Assembly: GCA_034440615.1 (NCBI GenBank) | Contig: JAOTOM010004861.1 | Location: 470,252 to 534,251, forward strand | Origin: Ashinkailepas kermadecensis | Lineage: Eukaryota; Arthropoda; Thecostraca; Neolepadidae | Direction: 5' to 3' | DNA length: 64,000 bases | In this document: positions 59,440-64,000 of the stretch, piece after piece | Layout: each line of letters opens with the position of its first letter | Position numbering within the stretch: the first letter of the stretch is position 1 | Position numbers and translations under genes: made by a program | The notes under the pieces: generated by a model | Seen by the model: only the letters and a program-made list of their open reading frames with translations | Database searches by the model: none | Told to the model about the DNA's origin: nothing

Positions 59440-59655
59440 ACAACCGCATTGTCAGATGAACCTGTCACCGCACTACTAGCTATGACGTCATTGTGCCCAA
59501 CTCCACTGTCAGATGACCGTGTCATTACAACAGGATGGTGTTACCACGTCTAGCTATGACGTCAGTGTGCCCAACTTCACTGTCAGATGACCGTGTCATT
59601 GTAACAGGGTGGTGTCACCACGTCTGGTTATGACGTCAGTGTGCCCAACTTGCCT
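59440..59655. repeat. 74-bp repeat with a CRE in each unit, about 3 copies
   Basis: TGACGTCA occurs at 59483-59490, 59557-59564 and 59631-59638, exactly 74 bp apart, each within GCTATGACGTCAGTGTGCCC. Between them lie CACTGTCAGATGACCGTGTC and GGTGTTACCACGTC blocks. Confidence 0.9.
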
Positions 59656-59984
59656 CGGGCGTTGTCCATTCGCGGTGGATGCGGATCGACGGCTGAATTG
59701 GCCCACGTCTCTAGAATGCAGAACGGAATACGCAAATAACGAAAGCGAATACGTGCGCATGAAGCAATTTTAGAAGCAATTGATGCAGAATTGATAGAAG
59801 CAATTGTGCAATATCCACTAAGATAAAGAACACTCGTGGGAAACACGGCTCAAAAGTCGTGGGAAGTAACAGCAACAAAAGGTCGAACGGCCTTTCGGAG
59901 CACAACAAGCCAAACGACAAGCCGAACAAGCCATCGGATGCGGCCACACACCCGCGTAAAATATATGACATTGTTTGTGATGCA

Positions 59985-60110
59985 AGGCACCCCGACACAT
60001 TGCCAGACACAACTAAATCCTGGCACATTTCCAGACACAGACAAATCTTGACACATTTCCAGCCACAGACAAATCCTGCCGCATTTCCAGACACAGCCAA
60101 ATATTGGCAC
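59985..60110. repeat. About 29-bp repeat, 4 copies
   Basis: CATTTCCAGACACAGACAAA followed by TCTTGACA or TCCTGCCG variants. Confidence 0.8.
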
Positions 60111-60514
60111 ATATCATCGCAGCTAAACCCTGAAATATTTCAACTCAATGCAGCGCTGGATAGCGTCCAAAGACCGATAGCAAGCACCGATAGGCACTCA
60201 AGAGAAATCGGAGTACCGCGGGACACATGGGACACTCGATGGCACTCATTGGCACCAGCACCCAGACACTCATAACAAATCAGAGTACCGCGGAACACAC
60301 GAGACACTAGCGAAACCTGCTCAATCCGATTCGAATCGACCAGGTAGGAATTATCAGACACCCTGAGTATTCAAGAGTGGTACTCAACGGGATTGACGCC
60401 GAGTAGATATAAGTTCCCAGACACTCAGAGCACTCACGTGAGTTGCGCTGGATAAGATTGACAGATACTGCACCGCATTTTTAGACATTGAATTGAAAGG
60501 AGTCGTGCATCACA

Positions 60515-60645
60515 TACATGATGATGACTAGGCACGAGCTCCTGTATACTAAGTGGTACTGATGGTGACTAAGCACGAGTTCCGGCACTCCTAGCGGCAA
60601 TGACGGCAGCTAGACACGAGTTCCCGGGCATTCCTGGGCACTCAC
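60515..60645 (-). repeat. Degenerate copies of exon B donor region
   Basis: The exon B end plus donor (complement of GGCACTCACGGGAGTCGTGT and GAATGACGGTGACGAGCCGG) is echoed at about 60580-60635 (GGCACTCCTAGCGGCAATGA, CAGCTAGACACGAGTTCC). It is echoed again at 60520-60575 (GGTACTGATGGTGACTAAGC, ACGAGTTCC), giving about three diverged copies. Confidence 0.5.
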
Positions 60646-60859
60646 GGGAGTCGTGTTCGATGGGAATGACGGTGACGAGCCGGGAGTTGCGCTCCACAGA
60701 GTCGTCGCAGTCGCCGCAGCCTGTGTCGCACGGCAGTCGGCCGCACGTCGCCGGCGACGGCTCGGACGCGGCGGGGCCGTGAGCCGGCGACAGCGGGTCG
60801 GCGGGCGCCGGCGGCGGCGGCGGCGGCGGAGGAGACTCCAGCAGGGAGCGTCGCTCACA
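60646..60859 (-). CDS. Unidentified gene X, exon B
   Basis: Acceptor TCTCTCCCCAG|TGTGAG and donor GACTCCC|GTGAGT bound a 214-bp exon. It reads CERRSLLES, eight Pro, APADPLSPAHGPAASEPSPA, TCGRLPCDTGCGDCDDSVER and NSRLVTVIPIEHDS. It begins in phase 0 and ends with one base, completed by exon C to His. The Pro-rich run could bind SH3 or WW domains. The Cys-rich CGRLPCDTGCGDC cluster (five Cys including the first) might bind metal, but matches no family I know. The product looks intracellular and mostly disordered. Confidence 0.72.
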
Positions 60860-61700
60860 CTGGGGAGAGACCACACGCTGCCGCTCACACTGGGGAACAC
60901 GCCATACACTGCCGCTCACACTGGGGAACACGCCATACACTGCCGCTCACACTGGGGAACACGCCATACACTGCCGCTCACACTGGGGAACACGCCATAC
61001 ACTGCCGCTCACACTGGGGAACACGCCATACACTGCCGCTCACACTGGGGAGAGACCACACACTGCCGCTCACACTGGGGAACACGCCATACACTGCCGC
61101 TCACACTGGGGAACACGCCATACACTGCCGCTCACACTGGGGAACACGCCATACACTGCCGCTCACACTGGGGAGAGACCACACACTGCCGCTCACACTG
61201 GGGAACACGTCTCACACTGTTGTTTACACTGGAGAGATAATACACGCACTGCCGCTCACACTGAAGATCACACACACGATGTGGCTGACGCTGGAGATAT
61301 CACATACACACATTACCACTGACACTGGAGAGATCACACACTGCCACTCACACTGGAGAGAGACCACTCACTGCCGCTGACACTGGAGAGAGATCACACA
61401 CTGCCGTTCACACTGGAGAGATCTGCCGCTCTGCCGGTCTCTCTACTGCCGCTCAAACTGGGGAGATGTCACACACTGTTGTTTACACTGGACAGATAAT
61501 GCACGCGCTGCCACTCACACTGCAGAGATCACACACACTGTGTCTGACACTGGAGAGAGGTCACACACACATTGCCGCTCACAATGGAGATATCACACAC
61601 TGCCACTCACACTGGGAAGCAGAGCACATACTGACGCTCACACTGGGAAGAGATCATGCAATGCCACTCACGCTGTGAAACAGGCCATACACTACCACCC
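60860..61700. repeat. 31-bp minisatellite carrying acceptor sites, about 11 regular copies plus degenerate tail
   Basis: The unit is GCTCACACTGGGGAACACGC plus CATACACTGCC. On the minus strand each unit reads ...GTTCCCCAG|TGTGAGCGGCAG, matching the authentic exon B acceptor CTCTCCCCAG|TGTGAGCGACGC, which is the last unit of the array. Units after about 61220 are degenerate (ACTGGAGAGATCACACACTG). Confidence 0.95.
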
Positions 61701-61977
61701 ACGCTTGGCAACAGATCATACACCTCCGCTCACAATAAGGAAAACACCACCAAACACTTACACAAACACTTACACCACACACAAACACACACAAACACTT
61801 ACACCACCGCCTAACGGGAATGCACCACCAATGGGACATAGTTGCTCTTGAAGGAATCCCACGAATAAAATATGACTTAACTCCATGACATCATCACAGG
61901 GGAGCTGTATGATCGACGCAGTCGATGCGCCCCCGAACCCCAATAACCAACCAATGATATCATCACATTATGACATG

Positions 61978-62022
61978 AATTTGTAAACGTCTGCTCCATT
62001 ATAGCTGACATTTACAAATTCC
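61978..62022. repeat. Inverted repeat at the end of exon A
   Basis: GAATTTGTAAACGTC (about 61978-61992) and GACATTTACAAATTC (about 62008-62022) are 14/15 complementary. The right arm overlaps the alternative donor TTT|GTAAAT of exon A, so an RNA hairpin could mask it. Confidence 0.65.
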
Positions 62023-62051
62023 CTTCCCGGCGGGCGTTCCGCGGGCCGCAC

Positions 62052-62186
62052 CTCGTCTGTGTCGTCGGCGCCGCCGTCCTCCCGCGTGCTCTTCTCTCGT
62101 GACGGCGTGCGGGAGCGGTGCGCGGCGCCCACATCCCCCACCTCCAGCTCGGCCCGGCCGCGCTCGGCCAGCACGCGGCGTCGCAC
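62052..62186 (-). CDS. Unidentified gene X, exon A
   Basis: After CGTGCGGCAG|GTGCGA the frame reads VRRRVLAERGRAELEVGDVG, then AAHRSRTPSREKSTREDGGA and DDTDE. It ends at GACGAG|GTGCGG (62052/62051), or 12 codons later at GAATTT|GTAAAT (62016/62015). Both ends are phase 0 and fit exon B. Arg/Glu-rich start and acidic end suggest a helical, then disordered, segment. A SRTPSREK stretch offers phosphorylation sites. Upstream exons are not visible to the right edge. Confidence 0.6.
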
Positions 62187-62204
62187 CTGCCGCACGTCAC
62201 GTCA

Positions 62205-63553
62205 AGTCACGTTACACCATCTGCTGTACCACGTCACACCATCTGCTGTGCCCCACGGTGCGCCACGTCACACCCTCTGCTGTGCCGCACGGTGTGCCGC
62301 ACGGTGCGCCACGTCACACCCTCTGCTGTACCGCACGGTGCGCCACGTCACACCCTCTGCTGTGCCGCACGGTGCGCCACGTCACACCCTCTGCTGTACC
62401 GCACGGTGCGCCACGTCACACCCTCTGCTGTGCCGCACGGTGCGCCACGTCACACCCTCTGCTGTGCCGCACGGTGCGCCACGTCACACCCTCTGCTGTG
62501 CCGCACGGTGCGCCACGTCACACCCTCTGCTGTACCGCACGGTGCGCCACGTCACACCCTCTGCTGTACCGCACGGTGTGCCACGTCACACCATCTGCTG
62601 TGTCGCACGGTGCGCCACGTCACACCATCTGCTGTGCCGCACGGTGCGCCACGTCACACCATCTGCTGTGCCGCACGGTGTGCCACGTCACACCCTCTGC
62701 TGTGCCGCACGGTGTGCCACGTCACACCATCTGCTGTGTCGCACGGTGCGCCACGTCACACCATCTGCTGTGCCGCACGGTGCGCCACGTCACACCATCT
62801 GCTGTGCCGCACGGTGTGCCACGTCACACCCTCTGCTGTGCCGCACGGTGCACCACGTCGCACCATCTGCTGTGCCGCACGGTGCGCCACGTCACACCAT
62901 CTGCTGTGCCGCACGGTGCGCCACGTCGCACCATCTGCTGTGCCGCACGGTGCGCCACGTCACACCCTCTGCTGTGCCGCACGGTGCGCCACGTCACACC
63001 ATCTGCTGTGCCGCACGGTGCGCCACGTCACACCATCTGCTGTGCCGCACGGTGCACCACGTCGCACCATCTGCTGTGCCGCACGGTGCGCCACGTCACA
63101 CCATCTGCTGTGCCGCACGGTGTGCCACGTCACACCCTCTGCTGTGCCGCACGGTGCACCACGTCGCACCATCTGCTGTGCCGCACGGTGCGCCACGTCA
63201 CACCATTTGCTGTGCCGCACGGTGCACCACGTCACACCATCTGCTGTGCCGCACGGTGCGCCACGTCACACCCTCTGCTGTGCCGCACGGTGCGCCACGT
63301 CACACCCTCTGCTGTGCCGCACGGTGCGCCACGTCACACCCTCTGCTGTGCCGCACGGTGCGCCACGTCACACCATCTGCTGTGCCGCACGGTGTGCCAC
63401 GTCACACCATCTGCTGTGCCGCACGGTGCGCCACGTCACACCCTCTGCTGTGCCGCACGGTGTGCCACGTCACACCCTCTGCTGTGCCGCACGGTGCGCC
63501 ACGTCACACCCTCTGCTGTGCCGCACGGTGCGCCACGTCACACCCTCTGTTGA
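62205..63553. repeat. 34-bp minisatellite, about 39 copies
   Basis: The unit is GCACGGTGCGCCACGTCACA plus CCCTCTGCTGTGCC. C/A (CCCTCT or CCATCT), G/A and C/T variants recur at fixed positions. It is very homogeneous. On the minus strand a diverged terminal unit merges into the exon A acceptor (CAGATGGTGTAACGTGAC then GTGCGGCAG|). Cys/His/Ala-rich plus ORFs of about 500 codons in all three frames are artefacts. Confidence 0.96.
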
Positions 63554-64000
63554 CCACCACATATCTCCGCGACCAGCCAAATGCACCACCGTCCCAATTC
63601 AGTAGTTCACACTGAATAGCGCGAACAGTCACCAGCACCGCCTCATGCACTGAACCAAACCAGCCGCGCTCCAATAGCACAGGTGGCACCACTGTCGGCG
63701 GCTGACGATGGACGACGGGACTGGTGTTGTCGTGGCCGCTCACTGTACCGGAGCAGCGGTGCTGCCACCGACGACATGCCTCAAACCGCGTCAAAGCAGC
63801 GCGCGGATAACCCGGCGCCTGCCTCCGAGTCCATCCTGCATTCGCGGCAGTGGTCTGCCGTACCTATTTGCCGTACGGTGGATGGTTGAAAGCGAACACG
63901 TCGAAACACGCGATTACGTCGAAATAATTTGCAATATGACAGGCAAACGATGATGTTGAATATGTCGCGCTAACATTGCGTCATTTGGCATAACTATGAT
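63554..64000. other. Unique sequence at right edge, no gene supported
   Basis: The DNA is non-repetitive with moderate GC. No exon with matching phase for gene X exon A and no other recognisable coding sequence was found. Confidence 0.4.

Noticed and set aside
62059..63615. Three plus ORFs of about 500 codons, Cys/His/Ala-rich, zinc-finger-like look
   Set aside because: All three frames give the same permuted peptide, as expected of a stop-free 34-bp unit. There is no true C2H2 spacing.

Overview
This is a metazoan, probably invertebrate, nuclear genome window. The evidence is spliced genes with GT-AG introns, a SoxE transcription factor gene, an LRGUK-type gene, tRNA-derived SINEs with target-site duplications, and Penelope-like and Ty3/gypsy-like relics. 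Exons are very GC-rich and sit in AT-richer DNA full of minisatellites. An arthropod such as a crustacean would fit, but nothing here fixes the species. No bacterial operon, CRISPR array or phage is present.

All recognisable coding sequence is on the minus strand. (1) SoxE: exon 1 at 23521-23400 encodes the dimerisation motif, and exon 2 at 10182-10039 encodes the first part of the HMG box. They are separated by a 13.2-kb intron and the gene runs off the left edge. A TATA-like box and a perfect 34-bp palindrome carrying two CCAAT boxes lie upstream. (2) An LRGUK-like gene (leucine-rich repeats plus guanylate-kinase domain): exons at 52128-51522, 50671-48769, 48095-47960, 40533-40239 and probably 31231-31128, with reading phase kept at every junction. 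(3) An unidentified gene coding for a disordered, acidic and proline-rich protein: exons at 62186-62052, 60859-60646, 56894-56773 and 55978-55842, also phase-consistent. Orphan exon-like pieces occur at 35811-35659, 37060-36968 and 18606-18184 (minus) and at 34634-34680 and 19800-19905 (plus).

Most of the window is tandem repeat: a 9-bp array (40.56-43.66 kb), a 23-bp array (44.09-47.80 kb), a 34-bp array plus CT microsatellite (33.1-34.6 kb), a mixed 25/41-bp array (56.9-58.8 kb), a 31-bp array (60.86-61.7 kb), another 34-bp array (62.2-63.55 kb) and many smaller ones. The very long ORFs in these arrays are artefacts of repeat periodicity, not genes.

The most interesting pattern is that many arrays start exactly at exon-intron junctions and their repeat units contain copies of the neighbouring splice site. 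Donors and acceptors are both affected, across at least two genes. Each such intron carries a few to dozens of near-copies of its own authentic splice site. I know of no described system like this. It may reflect a mutational process that nucleates at splice junctions, or it may have consequences for splice-site choice.

Regions not listed (for example 2.2-3.8, 4.4-6.2, 13.0-14.2, 17.0-18.1, 25.0-26.6 and 52.2-53.1 kb) are AT-richer, non-repetitive DNA in which I could support no gene.
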